Source: DATNBU01 sp964476185
GTDB taxonomy: Bacteria; Desulfobacterota; Binatia; UBA1149; CAITLU01
DNA length: 64,000 nucleotides
Reading direction: 5' to 3'
NCBI GenBank assembly: GCA_964476185.1
Contig: CAYYZO010000003.1
Coordinates: forward strand, 1 to 64,000
Under the pieces are notes generated by a model. That model ran no database searches. It was not told the origin of the DNA and saw only the letters and a program-made list of their open reading frames with translations. The translations under genes were made by a program, and so were the position numbers. How positions within the stretch are numbered: position 1 is the first letter of the stretch; every line of letters begins with the position of its first letter. Shown here piece after piece: positions 32,966 through 41,664 of this stretch.

Positions 32966-34413
32966 TCAGAGGGCGCTCGAACGCCGCTGCTCCTCGAGGA
33001 ACGCGAGGATGCCGCGAGCGACGCCTTCGGCGATCTGCTCGCGATAGACCTCCGATCGCATGCGCAAACCTTCTTCACGATGGGTGAGAAACGCCGCCTC
33101 GACGAGCACGCTGGGAGCCGCGTTCTCGCCGATGACGAAGAACGGCCCTTCCTTCGCGCCGAGGTCGCGCACGCTCTCATACCGCATCCCGATCCTCTGC
33201 ACCAATTCGGCCTGCACGAGGTGCGCGAGTTGCACGGACTCCCGGTGCCGGTCGAGCAGCGGCGTCGCCTCGCGGCCCGCCGACGCGCTCGCCACCCCCG
33301 GCTTCGAGCGCTTCTCGCGCCCCCCGTTCTCCAGGCGGGCGAGCCGCCGGGCCTCTTTTCCGGCCGCGGACGGACGCGAATGGTAGTAGGTCTCGACGCC
33401 GCGCGCCGCGCCGTTCGCGCTGGCGTTCGCGTGGATCGAAACGAACGCGTCGGCGCCCCACGTACGGGAAGATTCGCGACGGTCGGCGAGCTCGACGTAC
33501 CGGTCGCCGCTGCGGGTCATCACCACCTCGACGTCCTTTTGCCGGAGCCGGCGCGCGATTCGCTCCGAGAGGTCCAGGACGATGTCCTTCTCGTACTCGC
33601 CGGTCCAGGCCCGGGCGCCGGGATCCTTGCCGCCGTGGCCGGGGTCGAGCACGACCAGGGGGCGCTCGAGAACGGAACGTCGCGAGGAGGTCGCCTTCGC
33701 GGCGCGCGAGGGCGTCGCCGCGGTCGCCGGCCGCGGCGGNNNNNNNNNNNNNNNNNNNNNNNNNNNNNNNNNNNNNNNNNNNNNNNNNNNNNNNNNNNNN
33801 NNNNNNNNNNNNNNNNNNNNNNNNNNNNNNNNNNNNNNNAGGAGGTCGCCTTCGCGGCGCGCGAGGGCGTCGCCGCGGTCGCCGGCCGCGGCGGAGTGGT
33901 TCGGGCCACGGCGGCAGCACGCGACGACGACGACGCGCCCCTTGCCGGCGCGCTACCGCGCCTGGCAGCGGAAGCGGCCGTCGCCGGGGAAGCGGCGGGT
34001 TTTGGGGGGGCGACGGCCGGGGCCGCGTCGGTCACCGACAGCACGACGCGGGAGCCTTCGACCGTCGCATCGAGGTGCGGCGCCTTCCTGCCCGCGAGGT
34101 CGACCGACACGCGCACGATCCGCGCGTCCGGATCGTCGATCACGATGACGCCGTCGACGCGACGGTCGGCAACGGGCACGACGCGCGTCGCGTCGCCGGA
34201 GAGCGTGGCTTGCTCGATGTCGACGAAGACGGCGCCCGATTCGCCGCTCGCGTGCGTTCGGTAGCGAAACGCGCCCTCGACATCGACGACGATGCGAGTC
34301 GCCGACGGCGTGGAGACGGCTTCGACGCCGCGAACGACGGCCGCGACAGCTTCGCGGACATCGGCGCTCGTTGCGAACATCGCCGCTGCGACGATCGCCA
34401 CGAAGCCACGCAT
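32966..34413 (-). CDS. amiC: N-acetylmuramoyl-L-alanine amidase (AMIN + Amidase_3), split by a false gap
   Basis: Periplasmic zinc amidase that cleaves peptidoglycan between MurNAc and L-Ala. The N-terminus has a signal peptide (FVAIVAAAMFATSADV), the AMIN domain (TRIVVDVEGAFRYR, IVRVSVDLAG), then a Pro/Ala/Ser linker. The C-terminal Amidase_3 domain has VVLDPGHGGKDPGA (zinc His), FVSIHANAS, and the Glu in LVEAAFLTHREE. The 100 N (33740-33839) sit in the linker, flanked by identical 55-base copies (33685-33739 and 33840-33894). Removing 155 bases joins both halves in one frame, giving about 430 residues and reading KATSSRRSVLERPL across the join. The start is ATG 34413. A longer start at 34458 is possible. 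Confidence 0.9.
33685..33894. repeat. Exact 55-bp duplication around an assembly gap (probable artefact)
   Basis: 33685-33739 and 33840-33894 are identical, and the 100 N lie exactly between them. 55 is a usual k-mer size of de Bruijn assemblers, so two contigs ending in the same k-mer were probably scaffolded without merging. Collapsing one copy plus the N restores the amiC frame. Confidence 0.9.
33740..33839. other. Assembly gap of 100 N inside amiC
   Basis: 100 N between two copies of the same 55 bases. The placeholder is probably artificial and no real sequence is missing. Confidence 0.95.
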
Positions 34414-34502
34414 CCTGGTCCTGGTGGGAAGATCCCGCACCGCAGCCCCAACCTCCACGCGCCCCGCCCGAGGGACGTCGCCGTCCGCGGAGCAGGCGTC
34501 GA

Positions 34503-37127
34503 TTATTGCGCGGTGCGGGCTTCCTCCACAAGGCGGGCGAGCAGATTGAGGGCATCGAGAGGCGTCAGCGCGTCCACCTGGATGGCCGCGAGACGCGCCG
34601 CCAACTCGTCCGCCGGCGACGACGAGGACGACCGCTGCGACGAGGACGGCGCGGAAAACAGGTTGAGTTGTCCGGCACTTGCGCTGCCGATGCCTTCACC
34701 GCTCTCGAACCTGGCCAGAATTGTACGGGCCTTCTCGATCACGTCCTCGGGCACGCCCGCCAATCGGGCCACCTCGATCCCGTAGCTTCCGCTCGTCGGC
34801 CCCTCGACGATCCGGTACAGGAAGATCACCGAGCCCTTGTAGCGACGGACGGCGACCGAGAAGTTGCCGGCGAGATCGTGCTCGGCCTCGAGCGCGGCGA
34901 GCTCGTGGTAATGCGTGGCGAACAGCGTCTTCACGCGACGCGCGAGCATCGCTTCGGCCACCGCCCATGCGATCGAGATACCGTCGAAGGTCGAGGTCCC
35001 GCGACCGATCTCGTCGAGCACGACGAGGCTGCGCTCGGTCATGCCGGCGAGGATCGCGGCCGTCTCGGACATCTCCACCATGAACGTCGACTGCCCGGCC
35101 GCGAGGTTGTCGCTCGCGCCGATGCGCGTGAAGATCCGGTCGACGAGCGGGATGCGCGCGCTCGTCGCCGGCACGAAGCAGCCGCAGTGCGCGAGCAGCA
35201 CGATGAGCGCGGTCTGGCGCAAGTACGTGCTCTTGCCGGCCATGTTCGGGCCCGTGATCACCATCAGCAGCCGGCACGATTCGTCGAGGCGGCAATCGTT
35301 CGCGACGAAGGAGGAGCCGAGCCTCGCTTCCACCACCGGATGACGACCGCCCGTGATGTCGAGGTCGAGTCCTTCGTGCAGTTCGGGCCGCACGTAGCCG
35401 CGCTGGTGCGCGGTCTCCGCGAGTCCGGCGAGCGCATCCAGCGCCGCCAGCGCAGCCGCGGTGCGGCCCAGCACGGGCTGCAACGGCGCGAGCCAGGCGA
35501 CGAGTTCGTCGAACAGCTGGCGCTCGCGCGCGGCGAGCCGCTCCTCCGCGCCGAGCACGTCGTTCTCGCGCGCCTTCAACTCGGGCGTGATGTAGCGCTC
35601 GGCGTTCGCGACGGTCTGCTTGCGCGTGTAGCCGGCCGGAACCAGCGCCTGGTGCGTGTGCGTGACCTCGATGTAGTAGCCGAACACGCGATTGAACCCG
35701 ACCTTCAGCGACGGGATGCCCGTGCGGGCGCGTTCCTCCGCCTCGAACGCGAGGATCCAGCCCTTGCCGTCGCGCGAGATCGAGCGCAGCCGGTCGACCT
35801 CGTCGTCGAAGCCGTCGCGAATCACGGGACCCTTGCCGATCTGCGCGGCCGGCTCGGCGGCCAGCGCGGCGGCCAGCCGCTCCCTCGCCGCGGGCAGGTC
35901 GTCGAGCAGGCGCGCGTGGCGAGCGAGGGCCTCTCCACGACCCGACAGGCACGCCGCGACCTCGGCGACGCCGGCGAGCGCGTCGGCCAGACGGGAGAGG
36001 TCGCGCGGCGAGGCGCTGCCGGCGCCGATCCGGCCGACGAGCCGCTCCAGGTCCCCGATCCGGCGCAGGCTCTCGCGCAGGTCCGCGCGCAGCGGGAAGT
36101 CCTCGACGAAGTTCTCGACCGCGTCGAGGCGCTGGCCGATCGCCGCCGGGTCCGAAAGCGGACGCACCAGCCAGGAGCGCAGCAGGCGCCTTCCCATGCC
36201 CGTCACCGAGCGGTCCAGCACGCTCACGAGCGCCCCGCGCGTCGAGCCGTCGTAGGACTCGAGCAGTTCCAGGTTGCGACGCGTCGACGCGTCGAGGTGG
36301 AGGTAGGCCGTCGTCTGGTAGAACTCCGGCGAGCGCAGGTGCGCGACGTTTCCGCCCTGTGTCGAGTGCACGTACTCGCGAAGCAGCGTGCAGGCGTCGC
36401 GCGCGAGCAGCGGGGCATCGCCGTCGGCCACGCGAGGCGCGGGAGCCGGACGACCGACGCCCCTGGGCTGGAGACTCAACACGCAGCCCGGCAGCAGTTT
36501 CGCGATCCGCTGGCGCAGCGGCCCCGCCCCGTCCGGCAGGACGATCTCCGCGGGCGACACGGTGCGCAGTTCCTCGTCGAGGCGCACGTCCGAGACGAGT
36601 TCGGTCGCGCGCAGTTCGCCGGTCGAGAAATCGCTGACGGCGAGGCCGTAGGCGCCGGCGTCCTCGACGATGGCCGCGAGATAGCACGCGCGCTCGGGCG
36701 CGAGGGTCTCCTCGTCGAGGTTGGTCCCGGGCGAGATCACGCGCGTGACCTCGCGGCGCGCGATACCCTTCTCCGGCAGCTCGAGCTGTTCGCAGACGGC
36801 GATCTTGCGACCTGCCTCGAGCAGGCGCGCGACGTAGGGCCGGAGCGCGTGGTACGGGATCCCGCACATCGGGATCGGGTTCGGATCGTTGCGGTTGCGC
36901 GAGGTCAGCGTCAGGTCGAGCAGTTCCGCCGCGACCTCGGCGTCCTCGAAGAAGAGCTCGTAGAAATCGCCCATGCGGAAGAACAGGAGCGCGTCCTCGT
37001 GGGCGGACTTGAACTCGAGGTACTGCTGCATCGCCGGCGTCAGCTTCGCCGCGATCCGCGCCCGTGCGCCGCGCGACGGCGCAGCCTGCCCTGCCGCGTC
37101 GGCGGCCTCTCCTGCGGTGGTCTCCAT
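34503..37127 (-). CDS. mutS: DNA mismatch repair ATPase MutS
   Basis: Recognises mismatches and starts repair. It has 874 residues, close to the usual 850-860 of MutS1. The mismatch-binding motif is FRMGDFYELF (Phe-x-Glu), the Walker A is GPNMAGKSTYLRQ, followed by SETAAILAGMTERSLVVLDEIGRGTST (Walker B region) and ATHYHEL. The C-terminal region ends in LDALNLLARLVEEA, the tetramerisation-type tail. The ATG at 37127 lies two bases after the VWA gene stop, so it is probably cotranscribed with moxR and the VWA gene. No mutL is in the window. Confidence 0.97.
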   Translation of the reverse strand: METTAGEAADAAGQAAPSRGARARIAAKLTPAMQQYLEFKSAHEDALLFFRMGDFYELFFEDAEVAAELLDLTLTSRNRNDPNPIPMCGIPYHALRPYVARLLEAGRKIAVCEQLELPEKGIARREVTRVISPGTNLDEETLAPERACYLAAIVEDAGAYGLAVSDFSTGELRATELVSDVRLDEELRTVSPAEIVLPDGAGPLRQRIAKLLPGCVLSLQPRGVGRPAPAPRVADGDAPLLARDACTLLREYVHSTQGGNVAHLRSPEFYQTTAYLHLDASTRRNLELLESYDGSTRGALVSVLDRSVTGMGRRLLRSWLVRPLSDPAAIGQRLDAVENFVEDFPLRADLRESLRRIGDLERLVGRIGAGSASPRDLSRLADALAGVAEVAACLSGRGEALARHARLLDDLPAARERLAAALAAEPAAQIGKGPVIRDGFDDEVDRLRSISRDGKGWILAFEAEERARTGIPSLKVGFNRVFGYYIEVTHTHQALVPAGYTRKQTVANAERYITPELKARENDVLGAEERLAARERQLFDELVAWLAPLQPVLGRTAAALAALDALAGLAETAHQRGYVRPELHEGLDLDITGGRHPVVEARLGSSFVANDCRLDESCRLLMVITGPNMAGKSTYLRQTALIVLLAHCGCFVPATSARIPLVDRIFTRIGASDNLAAGQSTFMVEMSETAAILAGMTERSLVVLDEIGRGTSTFDGISIAWAVAEAMLARRVKTLFATHYHELAALEAEHDLAGNFSVAVRRYKGSVIFLYRIVEGPTSGSYGIEVARLAGVPEDVIEKARTILARFESGEGIGSASAGQLNLFSAPSSSQRSSSSSPADELAARLAAIQVDALTPLDALNLLARLVEEARTAQ

Positions 37128-37129
37128 GC

Positions 37130-38764
37130 TCAAAGAACCTTTCGCCTCTTGCCCACGTGGTCGACGAGCACGAAATGCCCGAGCTGCTGGGGCGTCGTGT
37201 AGAACGCGCGCCCGCGATTGATCGCCGTCATGCGCTGGACGAACGCGCGCAGCAGCGGGCTGTCGTCCAGCATGAACGTGTTGATGCGCACGCCGCGGCG
37301 CGTGACGCGCTCGACTTCCCTCAGCGTCTCGATCGTCGCTCGCGAGGAGATCCCGCCGACGCTCATCGGCCATTCGCAGAAGAGACGGCCGTCGCTGAAG
37401 TAGGCCGTCGGCTGCCCGTCGGTGATCACGATCATCTGCTGCGTCCCGGCCGGGTGCCTCTCGAGCAGGCGCGACGCGAGCCGCAATCCGTCCTGCAGGT
37501 TCGTGAAAGGGTCGCCCATGTTCCAGGTCACTTCGGCGAGATCCGACGGCTTCAACTCGACGGCGCGCGTGTAGAAGCCGACCATCCCGAAGTAATCGCG
37601 CGGGTAGCGCGTCCGCATCAACGTTTCCATCGCCAGCGCCACCTTCTTCGCGGCGGCGAAGCGGCCCTCCCAGCTCATCGACCAGCTCATGTCGAGGAGC
37701 AGCACGGTCGACGTTCGCGTGCTGCGCAGGCTCTCCTTCACGTGCAGGTCGGCGGGCTCCAGACGCACGGCGCCGCGACGGGCGGCGGACGGGCCACCGG
37801 TCGCGCCCCCACGGCCTCGCGCCGAGGCTTCCCGTGCGATCGCCGCCTTCACCGTCGCCGCCACGTCGATGGTCATCGGGTCGCCGTATTCGTATGCCCT
37901 CGACTGCTCGGTCATCGACTCGCTCGTGCCGCGTCGCGTGGTTTGATGACGGCCGGTCGCATCCGGCAGCAGGTCGGCCAGCACCTCCTTGAGCGCGAGC
38001 TGGCCCATGCGGCGCGCGGCCTTCGGCGTCAAGGAAAGCCGGCCCTCCTTCGAGACGAGGTAGCCCGCATCGACGAGCAAGCGCAGCATCTGCCGCAGCC
38101 GGCCGACCGCCTCTCCGAACTCGTCGCCGAGCATCGAGGAGATGGCGCCTTCGTCGAGCGCCTCGAGATCGCGCTCCCGAAGGGCTTTCTCGAGCGCGCG
38201 CAGCTTCTCGAAACGGTCGAGCAACTCGAGCGTGGACTCGAAGTCGAGGCTCTCCGGCCCCTGGAACTGGTCACGGAACCGTCGCTGGAACTGATCGACG
38301 CGCGAGATGTCGGCCGCCCGCTCGCGCAGACGATCGAACTTCTCCCCCGCGTCGTCGTCGGCGAAGTCCCAGTCGTCGAGCTCCGACAGCCGTTCCCCGA
38401 TCCGACGCGAGAGACGGTCGAGCCGCTTGCGCCGCTGTTCGCGCTCGCTCGCCGACGGCTCACGATCGAGCGCGTCCTGCTCGGTCGCCACGACCTCGTC
38501 GAGTTCGTCCCAGGGCTCCTCGAGCGAACGCGCGAGGTTGTAGCGATCGTAGAGCTCCCGGATGGCTTCGCGCACCCGCTCGGCGAGTTCCTCGGTCCCG
38601 ATCGTCTCGAGCCCGGACTCGGCAAGGCCCTCGCGCAGCAGGCGCGTCAGGGCTTCGGACAGGTCGTCGGTCTCCGCGAGGTGCCCGGCGAGACGATCGA
38701 ACACGCGCGCGGCATCGAGCGCGAGCTTCTGCGTGCCGTCCCAGATCGTGTATCGACTGCGCAA
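37130..38764 (-). CDS. VWA-domain protein partnered with a MoxR-type ATPase
   Basis: Cytoplasmic protein of 544 residues. The N-terminal 280 residues are helical and highly charged (many Glu/Arg/Leu), and the C-terminal 200 residues form a von Willebrand factor A domain with the complete MIDAS motif DMSWSMSW, plus the conserved Thr in the FTNLQDGL loop and the Asp in VITDGQP. MoxR-VWA pairs act as chaperone or metal-insertion systems, as in Mg-chelatase ChlI/ChlD. The start is TTG 38764 with GAGGCGG upstream, seven bases after the ATPase stop. The substrate is unknown. Confidence 0.88.
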   Translation of the reverse strand: MRSRYTIWDGTQKLALDAARVFDRLAGHLAETDDLSEALTRLLREGLAESGLETIGTEELAERVREAIRELYDRYNLARSLEEPWDELDEVVATEQDALDREPSASEREQRRKRLDRLSRRIGERLSELDDWDFADDDAGEKFDRLRERAADISRVDQFQRRFRDQFQGPESLDFESTLELLDRFEKLRALEKALRERDLEALDEGAISSMLGDEFGEAVGRLRQMLRLLVDAGYLVSKEGRLSLTPKAARRMGQLALKEVLADLLPDATGRHQTTRRGTSESMTEQSRAYEYGDPMTIDVAATVKAAIAREASARGRGGATGGPSAARRGAVRLEPADLHVKESLRSTRTSTVLLLDMSWSMSWEGRFAAAKKVALAMETLMRTRYPRDYFGMVGFYTRAVELKPSDLAEVTWNMGDPFTNLQDGLRLASRLLERHPAGTQQMIVITDGQPTAYFSDGRLFCEWPMSVGGISSRATIETLREVERVTRRGVRINTFMLDDSPLLRAFVQRMTAINRGRAFYTTPQQLGHFVLVDHVGKRRKVL

Positions 38765-38771
38765 GACCGCC

Positions 38772-40190
38772 TCAGGTCGCGTACGACAGGCGTCCCCCGT
38801 CGCGCTCGCGGTTGAGCTTCTTCAGGAGGTGCAGCCCCTCGAACACGAACTCGACGGCCGCTGCCGCGAGACCGGGGCTCTCGAACGGCCCGAGTCGGTC
38901 GACGACCTCGCGCAGGCCCGGGATCGACGCGATCGCCTCGGCGTAGTCGGCCGACGGCATGGTGTCGGAAACGGCAACGCCCCACCCGCGCCCGAGATAC
39001 TCGACGACCGGCGTGAGTTCCGCCGCCGGAAGCCGGTCCTCGAACGCGCCCTTGATCGCGATCGAGAGCAGGCGGTCGACGAGCGCGGTCTCGCGCACGC
39101 CGTCGATCCCGTACTCGAGCTCGAGCTTTCCGTTGCAGGACGCGAACAGGGCGTGCAGGTCGCTGATCCGCGGCGCGATCTCGCCCTCCCGGCAGCGCAC
39201 CGCGCGCTTCTCGGCATTCGCGAGGAGCGTCTCGTAGTTGTTGATGCTGACGCGCACGCTGACCCCGGATGCCTGGTTCACCTCCGGCGCACGCCGCGCC
39301 TCGGTCGTGAAGCGCGCGAGGATCTCCTTCAGGAAGTCCGCCACGCGAACGGGCCGGCCTCCGCGGACATTCGCGCCGGATTCCTGCTCCATGATCGCGA
39401 TCTCCTCCGCGATCGTGCGCGGGTAGTGCGTACGGATCTGGACGTCGAAGCGGTCCTTCAGCGGCGTGACGATCCGCCCGCGGCTCGTGTAGTCCTCGGG
39501 ATTGGCGGTCGCGACGACGAGGACGTCGAGCGGGAGCCGCACCTGGAATCCCTTGATCTGCAGGTCGCGCTCCTCCATCAGGTTGAAGAGGCCCACCTGC
39601 ACTTTCTCGGCGAGGTCCGGGAGCTCGTTGATCGCGAAGATGCCGCGATGGCTGCGCGCCGCGAGCCCGTAGTGGATCGTTTCCTCGTCGGAGAGGTAGC
39701 GGCCCTCGGCCACGCGAACCGGGTCGATCTCCCCGATCAGGTCCGCGATCGTGACGTCAGGCGTGGCGAGCTTCTCCGCGTAGCGCGCTTGTCGCGCCAC
39801 CCACGTGACACGGAGGGCGTCGCCTTCGTCGGCGGCGCGACGCCGGCACGCCGCGCAGACCGGTCGCATCGGGTCGTCGCGAAGCTCGCACCCCTCGATC
39901 GCGGGGATCCACTCGTCGAGCAGCCCGACCAGCGACCGGACCAGGCGGGTCTTCGCCTGTCCCCGCTCTCCGAGCAGCACCATGTGGTGCCCCGCCAGCA
40001 GCGCGTTCTCGATCTCGGGGATGACGGTGTCCTCGTAGCCGAGGACGCCGCGGAAGATCCGGCTCGTGTCGCCGTGCTCCCCGAGCGCTCGCAGCAGGTT
40101 GTCCCGGAGTTCCTCTCGCACGCCGCGCGGCCGGTAGCCGGATTCGCGAAGTTCGGCGAGCGTCGTGGCCTGCGGCCTGACCGCCGTCAT
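38772..40190 (-). CDS. MoxR/Mg-chelatase-type AAA+ ATPase
   Basis: A 472-residue ATPase. The Walker A is the variant LLGERGQAKTRLVRSL, as in the ChlI/sporulation-type relatives, the Walker B region is RGIFAINELPDL, sensor 1 is VVATANPEDYTSRGRI, and the arginine-finger region is LKDRFDVQIRTHYP. Between Walker A and B lies a Cys cluster C-x11-C-x2-C (EGCELRDDPMRPVCAACRR), probably a zinc site and known in this subfamily. It forms a chaperone-like pair with the downstream VWA protein. The promoter TTGCCG-17-TATAGT ends seven bases before the ATG, so the mRNA is predicted leaderless. Confidence 0.9.
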   Translation of the reverse strand: MTAVRPQATTLAELRESGYRPRGVREELRDNLLRALGEHGDTSRIFRGVLGYEDTVIPEIENALLAGHHMVLLGERGQAKTRLVRSLVGLLDEWIPAIEGCELRDDPMRPVCAACRRRAADEGDALRVTWVARQARYAEKLATPDVTIADLIGEIDPVRVAEGRYLSDEETIHYGLAARSHRGIFAINELPDLAEKVQVGLFNLMEERDLQIKGFQVRLPLDVLVVATANPEDYTSRGRIVTPLKDRFDVQIRTHYPRTIAEEIAIMEQESGANVRGGRPVRVADFLKEILARFTTEARRAPEVNQASGVSVRVSINNYETLLANAEKRAVRCREGEIAPRISDLHALFASCNGKLELEYGIDGVRETALVDRLLSIAIKGAFEDRLPAAELTPVVEYLGRGWGVAVSDTMPSADYAEAIASIPGLREVVDRLGPFESPGLAAAAVEFVFEGLHLLKKLNRERDGGRLSYAT

Positions 40191-40197
40191 GCGGCGC

Positions 40198-40226
40198 ACT
40201 ATAGGAGCACGACCTGCGGGCGGCAA
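40198..40226 (-). promoter_or_regulatory. Strong sigma70-type promoter of moxR-VWA-mutS, leaderless
   Basis: Minus-strand TTGCCG (40226-40221), 17-base spacer, TATAGT (40203-40198), then seven bases to ATG 40190. The predicted +1 is the A of the ATG or one base away. No ribosome-binding site is possible. Confidence 0.75.
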
Positions 40227-40268
40227 TGCGGGATGGTCCGGCGATGTGCGGGAAGCCCGCTGCCGCCC

Positions 40269-40754
40269 TCAGGACCCCGGCGGCGGGAACGGAGCGTCCT
40301 CGGGGGCCTGCTCGACGGCCGCGCCCGCGCGCTCGCGCTCTTCGGCGGCGCTCGCCAGTGCTCGCGCCTCGGCCTCCTCGGCCCGCCGCGCGCGCGCCTG
40401 CTCGCTCGTGAGCTCGGAGGTGCGCGCGTCGAGCGCTGCCTGGACCTGCTCGAGTTCCAGGCGGGTTTTCTCGAGGTCCCCGCGCAGCCCCTTGACCACC
40501 TTGGCGTTGCGCCGCACGAGGAAGCGCAGCCGAACGTGCTCGACGAAGGTTCCGGTCCCGGCGACGATCGCGCCGACGAGCAGGAACCCGAGCAGCAGCA
40601 GCGCGAGCGGCACCTGGGTTTCCGCCGGTTCGCCCCCCACGAACGACGCGACGCTCGGAAGGTACACGAAGCGCACCGGGGTCATGTTCGCGCTCGCGAG
40701 CACGATGCCGATCACGACGACGACGATGTAGAGAAGGTTTCGAAGGATCCTCAA
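40269..40754 (-). CDS. lapA: LapA-domain (DUF1049) inner-membrane protein
   Basis: A 161-residue membrane protein. Two hydrophobic helices (LLYIVVVVIGIVLASANM and QVPLALLLLGFLLVGAIVAG) flank a short periplasmic loop, followed by a cytoplasmic coiled coil (residues 75-145, Glu/Arg/Ala-rich). This is the LapA/DUF1049 layout. LapA works with LapB in controlling LPS synthesis in enterobacteria, but no lapB lies here, so the role is uncertain. The start is TTG 40754 with GGAGGT six bases upstream. It is the last gene after rpsA-ihfB-HIT; in E. coli, lapA lies near a similar junction. Confidence 0.8.
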   Translation of the reverse strand: MRILRNLLYIVVVVIGIVLASANMTPVRFVYLPSVASFVGGEPAETQVPLALLLLGFLLVGAIVAGTGTFVEHVRLRFLVRRNAKVVKGLRGDLEKTRLELEQVQAALDARTSELTSEQARARRAEEAEARALASAAEERERAGAAVEQAPEDAPFPPPGS

Positions 40755-40774
40755 GACAGACCTCCGTTCCGGTT

Positions 40775-41284
40775 TCAGGGGAACGCTTCGGCGTCTTCCG
40801 CGAAGAGCGGAAGCAAGCGGTCGTAAGTGGCCTCGAGATGCTCGGGCATCACGCGCGTGTCCGCCAGCATCGGCATGAAGTTGGTGTCGCCGACCCAGCG
40901 CGGGACGACGTGCCAGTGCAGGTGGTCGTCGATGCCGGCGCCGCCGGCGCGACCGAGGTTCATCCCGAGATTGAATCCGGCCGGCGAGAACGCGCGGGTG
41001 AGCACCCGGACCGAGCGCTGCAACTCGGACTGCAGCGCGGTCGTGACGAGGGGGTCCAACCCGGCGAAATCCCGGGTGTGCCGTCGCGGCGACACCATCA
41101 GGTGCGCGCTCGCGTACGGGTACAGGTTCATGATTACGGACGCATGGTCGGTCACCCGAAGGACCAGCTGCTGACGCCGCGCCCCGGCGTCGCCGAGGCG
41201 CGGCTTGTCACAGAAGATGCACCCCGACTTCGAGTCAGGACCGGAAACGTAGCTGAGGCGCCACGGCGCCCACAGGACTCGCAC
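40775..41284 (-). CDS. HIT-family nucleotide hydrolase/phosphorylase
   Basis: A 169-residue protein of the histidine-triad family, with the triad HLHWHVVPRW and an upstream CIFCDK zinc motif. It resembles the Ap4A phosphorylase/FHIT-like branch that starts RLWAPWR. It is likely to hydrolyse or phosphorolyse dinucleoside polyphosphates or adenylates; the exact substrate is not evident. The start is GTG 41284, giving MRVLWAPWRLSYVSG. It lies between ihfB and lapA and is probably cotranscribed with them. Confidence 0.88.
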   Translation of the reverse strand: MRVLWAPWRLSYVSGPDSKSGCIFCDKPRLGDAGARRQQLVLRVTDHASVIMNLYPYASAHLMVSPRRHTRDFAGLDPLVTTALQSELQRSVRVLTRAFSPAGFNLGMNLGRAGGAGIDDHLHWHVVPRWVGDTNFMPMLADTRVMPEHLEATYDRLLPLFAEDAEAFP

Positions 41285-41308
41285 GTCGTCGCAGCGCCCG
41301 CGGCGAGG

Positions 41309-41638
41309 CTACTCGCCTTCCACGGCCTGCGCTCCGCCGGCCTTCTGGGCCGCCTCGTATCCGGCGTCGACGCGCTGCTTGAGCTCCTTGCCCACCTTGA
41401 AGAACGGCACGGTCTTCGACGCGACGGCGACGAGCTCGCCCGTCTTCGGGTTGCGCCCCTCGCGCGCGAGCCGGTTCTTCACGACGAAGCTTCCGAATCC
41501 GCGGATCTCGATGCGGTCACCCTTGCAGAGCGCCTCGGTCATGCTCTCGAACACCGAGTTCACGATCACCTCGGCGTCCCGCCGCGAATAGACGGGATAG
41601 AGCCGTACGATCTCGTCGATCAGGTCTCGCTTGGTCAT
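41309..41638 (-). CDS. ihfB: Integration host factor beta-like DNA-bending protein
   Basis: HU/IHF-family protein, 109 residues. MTKRDLIDEIV, the dimer helices, then the beta-arm IRGFGSFVVKNRLAREGRNPKTGELVAVASKTVPFFKVGKELKQRV, with the Pro that intercalates DNA in GRNPKTG. It follows rpsA by 26 bases, as in E. coli, which supports the beta-subunit assignment. The tail has 15 extra Ala/Gly/Glu residues. GGGAGG precedes the ATG. Confidence 0.92.
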   Translation of the reverse strand: MTKRDLIDEIVRLYPVYSRRDAEVIVNSVFESMTEALCKGDRIEIRGFGSFVVKNRLAREGRNPKTGELVAVASKTVPFFKVGKELKQRVDAGYEAAQKAGGAQAVEGE

Positions 41639-41664
41639 CTGGCGACTGCCTCCCGACCGGCGAC

